From Terriglobia bacterium (GTDB taxonomy: Bacteria > Acidobacteriota > Terriglobia > Terriglobales > Acidobacteriaceae): a DNA stretch of 63,599 nt. The DNA is taken from NCBI GenBank assembly GCA_020073565.1, contig JAIQEY010000037.1, positions 1 through 63,599 on the forward strand, read 5' to 3'. Each line of letters starts with the position of its first letter. Within the stretch, counting starts at the first letter, position 1. The translations under genes were made by a program, and so were the position numbers. Of this stretch, positions 16,617 through 25,119 are shown one piece after another. The notes beneath the pieces are model-generated. The model worked only from the letters and a program-made list of their open reading frames with translations. It searched no databases and had not been told where the DNA came from.

Positions 16617-17540
16617 ATGAGTATTCTCGTTGTCGGTTCCGTTGCTTTTGACACAATCGCTACGCCCTCCGGCCGGGTTGAGAACATACTTGGCGGCGCA
16701 GCCACTTACTTCTCTCTTGCTGCCAGTTACTTCACCAGTGTGCGCATGGTGGCCGTAGTCGGCGAGGATTTCAGTGCCGAAGACGAGGCTGTTCTCAAGA
16801 AGCGGGGTGTTGACACTCGTGGTATCGAGCGCACGAAAGGCAAGACGTTTCGCTGGGGCGGTCAGTATCTCGACAGCTTGAACGAGGCCAAAACCGACTT
16901 CACCGAACTGAATGTTTTCGAGAATTTCACGCCGCGCATTCCCAGGGAATACTCGGACACCGAGTTCCTGTTCCTCGCCAACATTCATCCCACGCTGCAG
17001 GCAGCTGTCCGCCAAGCGATGGACGGCGTGCGCCTGACGGGGGGCGACACCATGAATTTTTGGATTCGGGGCACGCCGAAGGAACTGGCGGAAACGTTGA
17101 AGCTGGTCAATGTGCTGCTCATCAACGACGCTGAGACGAAGATGCTTGCGGGTGAACAGAATCTTCCGCGGGCGGCGAGGAAAGTTCTTGCCATGGGACC
17201 GCAGGCGCTGGTCGTCAAACACGGCGAGTACGGGGCGACCATCTTCTTCCGGCAGGGTGCGTTTGGCATTGGATCGCATCCTTTCCGCGCCCCTGCCTTG
17301 CCCATCGAGGAAGTGAAGGATCCGACGGGGGCGGGCGATTCGTTCGCCGGCGGGTTTATGGGGTACATCGCATCGCAAGGCGATATCAATCGCGAGGTCC
17401 TTAAGCGCGCTCTATTCTACGGTGGCGTCATGGGATCGTTTGCCGTGGAACGCTTTGGCACCGAGCGCCTGCAGGATCTCACTCGCGAAGAAATCGACGC
17501 TCGCTTTCAGGTCTTTCGCGAATTGACACATCTGGAGTGA
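16617..17540 (+). CDS. PfkB-family carbohydrate/nucleoside kinase
   Basis: The 307-residue product is a ribokinase-fold kinase. It starts with ILVVGSVAFDTIATP, includes the glycine pair in ENILGGAATYFSLA, and has the C-terminal signature DPTGAGDSFAGGFMG with the catalytic Asp. Members phosphorylate sugars or nucleosides. Its position after mtnP suggests a part in nucleoside or methylthioribose-related salvage, but that is inference. ATG 16617 is preceded by GGAG at eight bases. Confidence 0.88.
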   Translation: MSILVVGSVAFDTIATPSGRVENILGGAATYFSLAASYFTSVRMVAVVGEDFSAEDEAVLKKRGVDTRGIERTKGKTFRWGGQYLDSLNEAKTDFTELNVFENFTPRIPREYSDTEFLFLANIHPTLQAAVRQAMDGVRLTGGDTMNFWIRGTPKELAETLKLVNVLLINDAETKMLAGEQNLPRAARKVLAMGPQALVVKHGEYGATIFFRQGAFGIGSHPFRAPALPIEEVKDPTGAGDSFAGGFMGYIASQGDINREVLKRALFYGGVMGSFAVERFGTERLQDLTREEIDARFQVFRELTHLE

Positions 17541-17545
17541 TTGCA

Positions 17546-17630
17546 GAGGTCAGAGGGCAGATTGCAGAAGTAAACCCACATTACCCCGGGCTTACTTCTG
17601 CAATCTGACCTCTTACTTCTGACCTTTTTT
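17546..17630 (+). terminator. Strong hairpin followed by T6 after the PfkB kinase gene
   Basis: Arms 17558-17573 and 17592-17607 are perfect 16-bp reverse complements (core CAGATTGCAGAAGTAA). Partial copies of the same words follow on the right, then T6 at 17625-17630. As RNA this looks like an intrinsic terminator for the upstream kinase gene, yet it runs into the ATG of the next gene at 17632. It belongs to the iterated-word class seen elsewhere in the window. Confidence 0.6.
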
Positions 17631-17631
17631 C

Positions 17632-19272
17632 ATGGCACGCCCTCCCAGGACGCGGCGTTTCGATCGTGATGTGCTGCGGGTTGCCGCGATCGCGTCGGCC
17701 GTTTCGCTGTTTTCGCTGCTCTACTATTTCCAGCATGGCGAGATTCTGCTCTATGGCGACGCCGTCGCACACATCAACATTGCGCGGCGCGTTTTCGACT
17801 CGCAAACTCCAGGCATGCTGCAGTTGGGAACCGTTTGGCTGCCGCTTCCTCACCTGCTGATGATTCCATTTCTGCTCTCCCACTCGATGTGGCAGAGCGG
17901 ATTGGCTGGCTCTATTCCCTCGATGATCGCGTATGTGCTGGGAGTCGCGGGCGTGTTTCGCCTGGTGCGCGGTCTTTTCGCACCTGACCTTGGTACGATC
18001 TCGGTTGCCCGCGTGAGCGCTTGGGCAGCGGCGTTTGTCTATGCGGCCAATCCTAACCTTATTTATATGCAAACGACCGCTATGACAGAGTCGCTGTACC
18101 TGGCATTGTTCGTGTGGGCCGCCGTGTACTTTGCGGAATGGGTTCGAGCTTTCAGAAATGATCCGCCTGAGAAACGTCCCCAGGCAAGCGCGCCGCTGTT
18201 ACGGTGTGGTCTATGTCTTGCGGCTGCCGAACTCACTCGCTACGACGGGTGGTTCGTCGCTGCAGCGGTTGGCATAATCGTTTCCGTCGTTGCCGTGCAA
18301 CGCTGGAGCAGCCCCGCGTTCCGCCGTTTGGTCATACAATTTCTGCTCACGATCGCGGTGGTCCCTTTGCTTTGGCTGGCTTATAACGGGGCGGTTTATG
18401 GGAATCCGCTGGAGTTTGCCAACGGCCCCTACTCAGCGAGGGCGATCCAGCAACGTAGCGCGGCAGTGAATCCGGCGGAGAAACACATTACCGTCGCCGC
18501 CAACTACTTCCTGAAGTCGGCAGAGTTGAACCTGGCCCCGGGAAACTGGGGACGCGTGTGGGTCGCCGCTGCCCTGGCGGCTCTGGCATTTGGCTGGCGG
18601 AGGTTGCGCGCGCAGGCCGCAATTCTCTTACCTCTGTGCGTGCCGATCGCATTCTATGCGTTTTCCATCGCGCATGGTGGGGTGCCCCTGTACGTTCCGT
18701 CCTGGTGGCCATTCACGTGGTACAACATTCGCTACGGACTGCAACTGCTGCCTCTGTTCTCCGTTGCAACAGGAATTCTGATTGCCGCATTGCTAACCAG
18801 CGGCAGACGTCTAGGGGTCTGGCTGGTGGCCGCCGCGATTGCGCTGGCCGTTTTTAGTTACGCATCCGTTTGGAGGACCCAGCCCCTTTGCCTTACAGAA
18901 GCTCGGGTGAATTCGCGGACCCGAATCGCCCTGGAGTCCGCCGTGGAACGGACCATCATCACGGTGCCGCCAAACTCCCGCTTCCTGATGTATCTCGGGG
19001 ATCACGTCGGCATTTTTCAGCAGGCCGGAATTCCGTTGCGGCAAGTGGTGAACGAGGGAAATCATCGGCCTTGGGTGAGGCCTATAGACCCCTCCGGCCT
19101 TTGGGAGCGGGCACTGGCTGATCCGCCGCAATACGCGGACTATGTCATCGCTTTTGACGGTGACGCGGTGGATCGCGCAGCGGATCGAAGCTATCTCATC
19201 CTGCTGAGCGAAATTCACACGCCCGGACAGCCGCCCGCGCGCATTTATGGCACTAAGAGAGGCGCGCGCTGA
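17632..19272 (+). CDS. Polytopic membrane protein, GT-C (PMT/GT39-like) glycosyltransferase
   Basis: The 546-residue inner-membrane protein has about ten helices. After the first helix comes the acidic loop LLYGDAVAHINIARRVFDS, the hallmark position of the catalytic Asp in GT-C enzymes that use lipid-linked sugars. A second long helical block and a small C-terminal soluble part follow. It probably transfers a sugar from a polyprenyl carrier in the periplasm. No ribosome binding site is visible: ATG 17632 sits directly after the T-run of a hairpin. A later start in the same frame (GTG 17671) is possible. Family assignment is by topology and that loop. Confidence 0.7.
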   Translation: MARPPRTRRFDRDVLRVAAIASAVSLFSLLYYFQHGEILLYGDAVAHINIARRVFDSQTPGMLQLGTVWLPLPHLLMIPFLLSHSMWQSGLAGSIPSMIAYVLGVAGVFRLVRGLFAPDLGTISVARVSAWAAAFVYAANPNLIYMQTTAMTESLYLALFVWAAVYFAEWVRAFRNDPPEKRPQASAPLLRCGLCLAAAELTRYDGWFVAAAVGIIVSVVAVQRWSSPAFRRLVIQFLLTIAVVPLLWLAYNGAVYGNPLEFANGPYSARAIQQRSAAVNPAEKHITVAANYFLKSAELNLAPGNWGRVWVAAALAALAFGWRRLRAQAAILLPLCVPIAFYAFSIAHGGVPLYVPSWWPFTWYNIRYGLQLLPLFSVATGILIAALLTSGRRLGVWLVAAAIALAVFSYASVWRTQPLCLTEARVNSRTRIALESAVERTIITVPPNSRFLMYLGDHVGIFQQAGIPLRQVVNEGNHRPWVRPIDPSGLWERALADPPQYADYVIAFDGDAVDRAADRSYLILLSEIHTPGQPPARIYGTKRGAR

Positions 19273-19388
19273 CGGTGATTCTCTCGCGATGATCGCGCCC
19301 TGAATCAATCACGCACAACCTTCGCTGACCAGCGACCCGTAACGCGCGGCGATGGGGGTGTTAGAATTCGCTCGAAGCTGGCTGCGGC

Positions 19389-20093
19389 ATGGACACCATC
19401 CATCAATCGTTGCACCTGTTGCGGAACGAACTAGGCGGGGTGCTCAGCTCGACGCTGTCGAGGCTGGTGGTGGCTGCGATCCTGGGCGGCATTATTGGTC
19501 TGGAGCGGCAGCTCCGGCATAAGCCAGCGGGCCTGCGCACTAACATGTTCATTTGTTTCGGCGCCGCCATGTTCACGGTCCTGTCGCGGCAGCTTGCGGG
19601 CACGGAAGCAGACAGCGCGCGAATTGCGGCACAGATTATTCCGGGCATTGGCTTCATTGGCGCCGGCTCGATTCTGCATTCGCGGGGCTCGGTGACTGGC
19701 TTGACCACGGCGGCGACGCTGTTTGTCGTGGCCTCGGTCGGAATGGCGGCTGGCGGCGGCCTGTATCTGACTGCGTGTTTTGCTACGGCCATGATCCTGA
19801 TTGCACTGGCTCTGCTGGGACGGATGGAGCGTACCTTCTCGTTGCGGACCGCCCTCACCACCTACGAGGTGATCGGGCGCAATGTGGACTCCATGCTGCG
19901 GGAAGTGAACCGCATTCTGGACGAAGAGAAACTCACTATGCAACGGGTGCATCTCGCTTCCGCCGACCCGGATTTCCGCATCGTTTTCGCTGTCGACTGT
20001 GAACGCGACGAGCAAAACGTTTTTCCCCTTCGGCTGCACGAGTCGAATGTGTTCGCCTCTGTGAATATGCTGGGAACCACGGAACACGAATGA
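19389..20093 (+). CDS. MgtC/SapB-family membrane protein
   Basis: The 234-residue product has the MgtC N-terminal domain of four to five helices with hallmark blocks GGIIGLERQLRHKPAGLRTN, IPGIGFIGAGSIL and VTGLTTAATLFVVASVG. A small soluble ACT-like C-terminal domain (about residues 155-234) follows. MgtC proteins influence magnesium homeostasis and ATP synthase activity in enteric pathogens; the role here is unknown. The stop overlaps the dapF start by four bases (ATGA), so the two are coupled. Confidence 0.88.
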   Translation: MDTIHQSLHLLRNELGGVLSSTLSRLVVAAILGGIIGLERQLRHKPAGLRTNMFICFGAAMFTVLSRQLAGTEADSARIAAQIIPGIGFIGAGSILHSRGSVTGLTTAATLFVVASVGMAAGGGLYLTACFATAMILIALALLGRMERTFSLRTALTTYEVIGRNVDSMLREVNRILDEEKLTMQRVHLASADPDFRIVFAVDCERDEQNVFPLRLHESNVFASVNMLGTTEHE

Positions 20094-20884
20094 GCGCGAC
20101 CGTCCAGGGCATTGCTTTTACGAAGGCCTCGGCCTGCGGCAATGATTTTCTGATCATCGACGCCGCGCATGCCGCGGCAGACCTCGCCGCCATCAGCCGG
20201 CGCTTGTGCGACCGGCACAATGGCGTGGGGGCCGATGGCGTGGAGTGGCTTTCCCCCGACACTGATGCGGACGTGTCCGCACGCCTTTTCAATGCGGATG
20301 GCTCCGAGGCGGAAATCTCTGGCAACGGCACGCGCTGTGTTGCGGCCGAGTTGTGCGCTCGGACAGGCCAGGAGCAAGTCGTCATCCGCACCGGGGCAGG
20401 TCTGAAGAGGTGCCGGTTCACGGGCCGTCGGGGCGCTACGTTTGAATTTGAAGTTGATATGGGGGAGCCCGCTGCCGGAGAACAGGTGTCGATTGATACG
20501 ACGTCAGTGCGCGCCATTGGCACCATCGTTTCGATGGGCAATCCGCACTTTGTGATCTTCGTGGAAGAGTTTCCGGAGGGCTGGCAGCGGCAGGCCGCCG
20601 TAATCGGCGCCCAGGCGCGATTTCCTCAGGGCACCAACGTCGAGTACGTGGCCGTGCGTGGTCCTAATGAAATCGAAATTCGGCTGTTCGAACGAGGCGT
20701 AGGAGAAACCGAATCTTCCGGCACAGGATCGTGCGCTTCGGCAGTCGCCGCCATCGGCAGCCGTCGGGTTTCATCTCCGGTGACGGTGATTGCGCCCGGA
20801 GGCCCGCAAACCGTGCGCTGGGACGAGCAAGTGTATCTAACCGGTCCGGCGACGCTCATTTGCCGGGGAGAGTTCATCGTTTAA
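20090..20884 (+). CDS. dapF: Diaminopimelate epimerase homologue with Ser at both catalytic Cys positions
   Basis: DapF interconverts LL- and meso-diaminopimelate with two opposing cysteines. This 264-residue protein has the DapF fold markers: ASACGNDFL at the N-terminus, DRHNGVGADGV, NADGSEAEISGNGTRC and ETESSGTGSCASAVAA. In characterised DapF the motifs read CGNG and ACGTG, and those cysteines are the catalytic bases. Here they are Ser77 (codon TCT) and Ser210 (codon TCC). Neighbouring non-catalytic Cys (in GTRC and GTGSC) remain. Context is strongly murein-related: ldcA and mpl follow. It may be a functional Ser/Ser variant, an enzyme of altered chemistry, or inactive. Confidence 0.85.
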   Translation: MSATVQGIAFTKASACGNDFLIIDAAHAAADLAAISRRLCDRHNGVGADGVEWLSPDTDADVSARLFNADGSEAEISGNGTRCVAAELCARTGQEQVVIRTGAGLKRCRFTGRRGATFEFEVDMGEPAAGEQVSIDTTSVRAIGTIVSMGNPHFVIFVEEFPEGWQRQAAVIGAQARFPQGTNVEYVAVRGPNEIEIRLFERGVGETESSGTGSCASAVAAIGSRRVSSPVTVIAPGGPQTVRWDEQVYLTGPATLICRGEFIV

Positions 20885-20896
20885 GATCGACCTCAT

Positions 20897-21844
20897 ATGA
20901 CTTGCATTTCTGGACCGCGCACCAAACCGCTGACGCTCCGCCCTGGGGACAAAGTAGGTATCGTCGCGCCTGCATCGAACATCAAGTTGGAGCTGCTGGA
21001 GGCGGGCTGCGATGGTCTTCGTCACGCCGGTTATGAGCCGTTTTATTTCGACTCGATTCTTGATCGAGATTTGTACTTTGCAGGATCCGTCGAGCGCAGA
21101 GTGCGTGAGTTGGAACAGATGTTCGTGCGCGACGACATTCGTGCGATCGTCTGCGCCCGTGGAGGATACGGGGCGAACTATCTTCCGGAAGTCCTCAACC
21201 CGGCGAACATAGCGCCTCATCCCAAGATTTTCGTTGGCTACAGTGATATGACGGCGCTGCTGACCTGCTTCGCGGACAACGCTAGGTTCGTGACGTTTCA
21301 CGGCCCCATGGTGACCAAGGATTTCGCCGTCCCGGGCGGAGTCGATTTCGCTTCGTGGCGCAATGCGCTCACGGGTGTTGCGGAGTGGCAGATTGGCGAA
21401 GAGTCCGGCGCGAAGCCGCTGGTGGCGGGCGCAGCCGAGGGAACCCTGTATGGTGGATGCCTCTCAATTCTGGTTGCTACTCTGGGTACTCCGCACGAGT
21501 TTCGTCCCGCTGGAACGATTCTGTTTCTCGAAGACATTGCGGCCAAGCCCTACCAGATCGACCGCATGCTGATGCAGTTGAAACTGGGAGGGAGTCTGAA
21601 AGACGTGCGGGGGATCATCTTCGGCGAAATGCTGGATTGCCGGCAGGGACCAGAACAGGACTACACGCTCGAAGAAGTGATTCTGCGGATTGTAGGCGAT
21701 CTCGGAATTCCCGTGGCGTTCGGACTGCGCTCCGGTCACGTTTCTCGCGCTAACATCACGTTGCCGTTTGGAGTGCAGGCAAGACTGGAAGTGGGTTCGC
21801 GTGTGAACCTGCACATCATGGAAGCCGCTACCGAGAATCGTTAA
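20897..21844 (+). CDS. ldcA: LD-carboxypeptidase (MEROPS S66)
   Basis: LdcA removes the terminal D-Ala from murein tetrapeptides in the cytoplasm, giving the tripeptide that Mpl reuses. The 315-residue protein shows the S66 triad elements: the nucleophile Ser in VGYSDMTALL, Glu in LFLEDIAAKPYQIDRM, and His in GLRSGHVSRANITLPFG. It begins 12 bases after dapF and precedes mpl, so the three probably work together. Its TAA stop starts a family 5 word repeat (TTAACCACAGAGG). Confidence 0.9.
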   Translation: MTCISGPRTKPLTLRPGDKVGIVAPASNIKLELLEAGCDGLRHAGYEPFYFDSILDRDLYFAGSVERRVRELEQMFVRDDIRAIVCARGGYGANYLPEVLNPANIAPHPKIFVGYSDMTALLTCFADNARFVTFHGPMVTKDFAVPGGVDFASWRNALTGVAEWQIGEESGAKPLVAGAAEGTLYGGCLSILVATLGTPHEFRPAGTILFLEDIAAKPYQIDRMLMQLKLGGSLKDVRGIIFGEMLDCRQGPEQDYTLEEVILRIVGDLGIPVAFGLRSGHVSRANITLPFGVQARLEVGSRVNLHIMEAATENR

Positions 21845-21884
21845 CCACAGAGGACACAGAGGGACACAGACGAGCGATCGCTCG
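21842..21884. repeat. CACAGAG word repeat (family 5) plus a 14-bp palindrome
   Basis: TTAACCACAGAGG is followed by two more CACAGA iterations. A perfect palindrome, CGAGCGATCGCTCG, is at 21871-21884, 30 bases before mpl. The stop codon of ldcA is part of the repeat. Confidence 0.55.
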
Positions 21885-21914
21885 CAGGAGGCTCAGAGTC
21901 TCGAAGCTAGCAGT

Positions 21915-23330
21915 ATGAACTTCAAACACATCCACCTCATCGGCATCTGCGGTACTGCAATGGCGTCGCTGGCCGGCATGCTGAAAGAGCGCGGTTTCCG
22001 GGTCACCGGTTCCGACGCGGCAGCTTACCCGCCGATGTCCACGTTTCTCGAAGCGCTTGGAATCCCTGTCGCGCAGCCGTTTGCCGAAACCAACTTGAAT
22101 CCGCGTCCTGACCTCGTGGTGGTCGGCAACGCGCTTTCCCGTGGCAACGTCGAACTAGAGCACCTGCTCGATGAGCGCATCCCGTTTTGTTCACTGCCCC
22201 AGATTCTGCATGACGAATTTCTGGTGGGAAAGGAAGTGCTGGTCGTTGCCGGGACGCACGGCAAGACGACCACTACGTCGATGCTGGCGTGGATCTTCGA
22301 AACCGCGGGCTTCCAACCCTCTTTCCTCATCGGTGGAATTGCGGAGAACTTCGGCAGCAGTTTCGGACTTGGCCGGGGCCGGCACTTTATTCTGGAAGGC
22401 GACGAATACGACACCGCGTTCTTCGATAAAGGTCCGAAGTTCCTGCATTATTTTCCCGACTCGGTGATTCTGACCTCAGTCGAATTCGATCACGCCGATA
22501 TTTACAAAGATCTCGACGCGGTGGAAACAGCGTTCAAGCGCTTGGTGAACCTGGTGCCGCGCCGTGGTCGCATTGTCGGCTTTGACAGTGGCGACAGCAT
22601 CGAACGCTGCCTGAGCAAAGCGTTCTGCGCAGTCGAGCGTTACGGCCGGACTGAGCGTGCCGCCTGGAGAGTCGCAAATCTGAGGTTTGAACCCGAGCGC
22701 ACGTCGTGGTCGGTGCTGCGAGATGGCAAACCGTGGGCAGATTTTCAATTCCCGCTTGCCGGCGAATACAACGTCTGGAACGCGACCGCAGCCGCTGCGC
22801 TGGCAGCCAATCACGGTGTTCCTGCGACGACCATCGCTGAGGCGCTGGCAACGTTCCGCAGCGTCAAGCGGCGGCTGGAGGTCAAAGCCCAAGTCAACGG
22901 AATCACCATCGTTGATGATTTCGCCCATCACCCAACCGCCATCGAGCAAACGCTGGGTGCATTGCGCGAACGATATCGCGGAGCGCGCCTGTGGGTGGTG
23001 CTGGAACCGCGCTCGAACACACTGCGCCGCAATGTGCTGCAGGACGAGCTCGCGCGCAGCCTTGCGCAAGCGGACGAAGTGGTTGTGGCCGGCATCTTTA
23101 AGTCCGATGCGATTCCAGAAGCGGAGCGGCTCGACCTGAACCGGGTGGCCGGTGAAATCCAAAAACTTGGCAAGCCAGCCCGCGTGCTGGCCGACGCCGA
23201 CGCCATCGTCAACACGATCGCGCCGGAACTGCGCGCCGGAGACGTGGTGGCCATTCTATCCAATGGCGGGTTCGGGGGCATTTATGAGAAGCTACCCGAG
23301 CGTTTGCGCAGGCCCCGGGTGAGTACATAA
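21915..23330 (+). CDS. mpl: UDP-MurNAc:L-Ala-gamma-D-Glu-meso-DAP ligase
   Basis: Mpl attaches recycled murein tripeptide to UDP-MurNAc. The 471-residue Mur-ligase family protein has the N-terminal UDP-binding motif HLIGICGTAMASLAGML, the ATP loop VAGTHGKTTTTSML, FILEGDEYDTAFFDKGPKF (specific to Mpl rather than MurC), and the C-terminal-domain segment VDDFAHHPTAI. Its place after dapF and ldcA completes a meso-DAP and tripeptide-recycling set. ATG 21915 begins MNFKHIHLIG, the normal N-terminus. Confidence 0.94.
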   Translation: MNFKHIHLIGICGTAMASLAGMLKERGFRVTGSDAAAYPPMSTFLEALGIPVAQPFAETNLNPRPDLVVVGNALSRGNVELEHLLDERIPFCSLPQILHDEFLVGKEVLVVAGTHGKTTTTSMLAWIFETAGFQPSFLIGGIAENFGSSFGLGRGRHFILEGDEYDTAFFDKGPKFLHYFPDSVILTSVEFDHADIYKDLDAVETAFKRLVNLVPRRGRIVGFDSGDSIERCLSKAFCAVERYGRTERAAWRVANLRFEPERTSWSVLRDGKPWADFQFPLAGEYNVWNATAAAALAANHGVPATTIAEALATFRSVKRRLEVKAQVNGITIVDDFAHHPTAIEQTLGALRERYRGARLWVVLEPRSNTLRRNVLQDELARSLAQADEVVVAGIFKSDAIPEAERLDLNRVAGEIQKLGKPARVLADADAIVNTIAPELRAGDVVAILSNGGFGGIYEKLPERLRRPRVST

Positions 23331-23363
23331 GAGGCCCGGGGCTCGATCGGGAGAAACGCTTTC

Positions 23364-24104
23364 TTGTTCCGCACTATCCTCATGCTCGTATTCTGGGTCA
23401 TCGCACTGCCACTGGCGGTGCTGACCGGTGTCCCCTGGACCTTTCTCACCAAGGACGTCACCTTCCTTTATCGCACCTGCATGTGGGGAGCGTTCACTGG
23501 CGTACGCATCGCGGGCGTGCGCGTGCAAACACTCGGGCTCGACAACCTCGACCCGGCTCGCTCGTACATTTTCATGTCCAACCACATCTCGAACCTCGAT
23601 CCCCCGATCACGCTTCCGCTCATCCCACGCCGCACATCGGTGATGGTCAAGAAAGAACTCTTCGGCTACCCGCTCTTGGGCAGCGTCATGCGCATTGGTG
23701 CGCTGGTGCCGGTGGACCGGGGCAACCGCGACGCTGGCATTTCTGCTGTGCGCGAAGCCGTCAAGGTGATCGAGCAGGGCATCAACATGACGATCTACGT
23801 GGAAGGGAAACGCTCGTTTGATGGACGCCTGCTGCCTTTCAAGAAAGGCCCTTTTTATTTGGCTGACGAGTGCCACGTTCCTGTGGTCCCGATCACGATT
23901 TCTGGCACCGAGGAGGTCATGCCCAAGGCGCGTTTTGCCATCCAGCCCGGAACGGTTACCGTCCAGTTCCACGACCCGATCGAGCCAGCCGATTTCGGCG
24001 ATCGCGACTGCCTGATGGCGAAGGTCCGCGCCGTGATCGATAGCGGCTTGCCGCCGGAGCTGCGGGAGAACAGTAGCCAGAGGTCAGTCGCCAGTAGCCA
24101 GTAG
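23364..24104 (+). CDS. plsC: 1-acyl-sn-glycerol-3-phosphate acyltransferase
   Basis: PlsC acylates lysophosphatidic acid to phosphatidic acid at the inner membrane. The 246-residue product has an N-terminal hydrophobic segment, the catalytic block SNHISNLDPP (HX4D) and the phosphate-binding block VEGKRSFDG. The start is TTG 23364 (MFRTILMLVFWV), since no ATG precedes the first hydrophobic stretch. The last ten codons (SSQRSVASSQ) and the stop lie in an iterated CAGTAGCC-type word repeat, so the C-terminus is repeat-derived. Confidence 0.88.
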   Translation: MFRTILMLVFWVIALPLAVLTGVPWTFLTKDVTFLYRTCMWGAFTGVRIAGVRVQTLGLDNLDPARSYIFMSNHISNLDPPITLPLIPRRTSVMVKKELFGYPLLGSVMRIGALVPVDRGNRDAGISAVREAVKVIEQGINMTIYVEGKRSFDGRLLPFKKGPFYLADECHVPVVPITISGTEEVMPKARFAIQPGTVTVQFHDPIEPADFGDRDCLMAKVRAVIDSGLPPELRENSSQRSVASSQ

Positions 24105-24114
24105 TCAGTAAGAA
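24071..24114. repeat. CAGTAGCC / GGTCAG iterated word
   Basis: CAGTAGCCAG, GGTCAGTCG, CCAGTAGCCAGTAG and TCAGTA follow one another. The unit supplies the C-terminal codons and TAG stop of plsC. No full inverted copy is seen, unlike the hairpin forms at 16505 and 50358. Confidence 0.55.
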
Positions 24115-24129
24115 CTTCTTGCACATAAT

Positions 24130-24151
24130 GGTTTTGGGAAGGGCACGGCTT
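24130..24151. repeat. 22-bp sequence, inverted copy at 26302-26323
   Basis: The 22 bases beginning GGTTTTGGGAAGGG are the exact reverse complement of 26302-26323. The pair brackets the convergent adk and lpxD genes. Confidence 0.65.
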
Positions 24152-24327
24152 CTTCGCTACCGTGTCCGCCCACGTCCGCCCACCCTCGCTTTGCTCACAA
24201 TCAAATGTGATCCCCGTCACGCAATCGGGACCATGGCCCACGCTACGCTTTGGTTCCGGAGCATGCTGGCAAGGCGAGCTTTGCCCCGGCGGGCCGTCGA
24301 TCTAGGCTGTCTTCTTCCAAGGTGATC

Positions 24328-25098
24328 ATGAGCGAGCAAAACAAGAACGACCGGGCGGCATGGCTGCAGGGACCTGCTGCCGAGTGTTTACTTCCCGAAC
24401 GACAGGAGAACCCGTGGCGGCTGGTGCTGCTGGGCGCGCCCGGGGTTGGCAAAGGCACACAGGCCGATCTGTTGCACCAGCGGTTGGGGGCGTGCCATCT
24501 CTCGACGGGAGACGTCTTCCGCGCGGCGAGTCGAACCGACTGCACTCCGTCGCCCGCCATGAAAGCGGCGCTCGAATACATGCGTCGCGGGGCACTCGTT
24601 CCCGACGCCACCGTCTGGGAGATGGTGCACGAGCGCCGCAGCTGTCTGCGCTGTCATGGCGGCTTCGTGCTCGACGGATTTCCCCGCACACTCTCCCAGG
24701 CCGAGTCGCTCAAGCAACTGATGGAAGACGAGAAACTCGCCCTTACCGCCGTCGTAAACTACGAATTACCCCTCAATGAAATTGTCGACCGGCTGAGCGG
24801 CCGTCGCACTTGTGAACAGTGCAAGGCCGTCTTTCATGTCACGCGGCAGCCGTCCAAAACCGCTGGTCTGTGCGATCGTTGCGGCGGGTGCCTGTTTCAG
24901 CGCGAAGACGATCGTCCTGAATCCATCACGGTTCGCATGGAGGCTTACGAGAAGAGCACTGCGCCCCTGATCCAGTTTTACCAGCGCCTCAACCTGCTGG
25001 TGCCGGTTGTCGCCGATGCTTCTCCAGAAGAGATTTATGCGCGCACGCTCACCTTGCTTAAGCAGCGTGGCAGCGAAAGGGCTCGTCGAGCCAGTTGA
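24328..25098 (+). CDS. adk: Adenylate kinase with N-terminal extension
   Basis: Adk interconverts AMP+ATP and 2 ADP. The 256-residue product starts with about 30 extra residues before the P-loop GAPGVGKGTQ (near residue 36), then CHLSTGDVFRAA (AMP-binding), GFVLDGFPRTLSQA and the zinc-type LID with CEQC and CDRC. An additional CxxC pair (SCLRC) sits just before GFVLDGFPRT, not usual in the family. ATG 24328 follows AAGGTGATC; an upstream in-frame ATG at 24250 would add residues that look repeat-derived. It may be a second, specialised Adk, as the genome's main adk normally sits among ribosomal genes. Confidence 0.85.
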   Translation: MSEQNKNDRAAWLQGPAAECLLPERQENPWRLVLLGAPGVGKGTQADLLHQRLGACHLSTGDVFRAASRTDCTPSPAMKAALEYMRRGALVPDATVWEMVHERRSCLRCHGGFVLDGFPRTLSQAESLKQLMEDEKLALTAVVNYELPLNEIVDRLSGRRTCEQCKAVFHVTRQPSKTAGLCDRCGGCLFQREDDRPESITVRMEAYEKSTAPLIQFYQRLNLLVPVVADASPEEIYARTLTLLKQRGSERARRAS

Positions 25099-25119
25099 TT
25101 CCAGGGCGATCCGAAGTGT

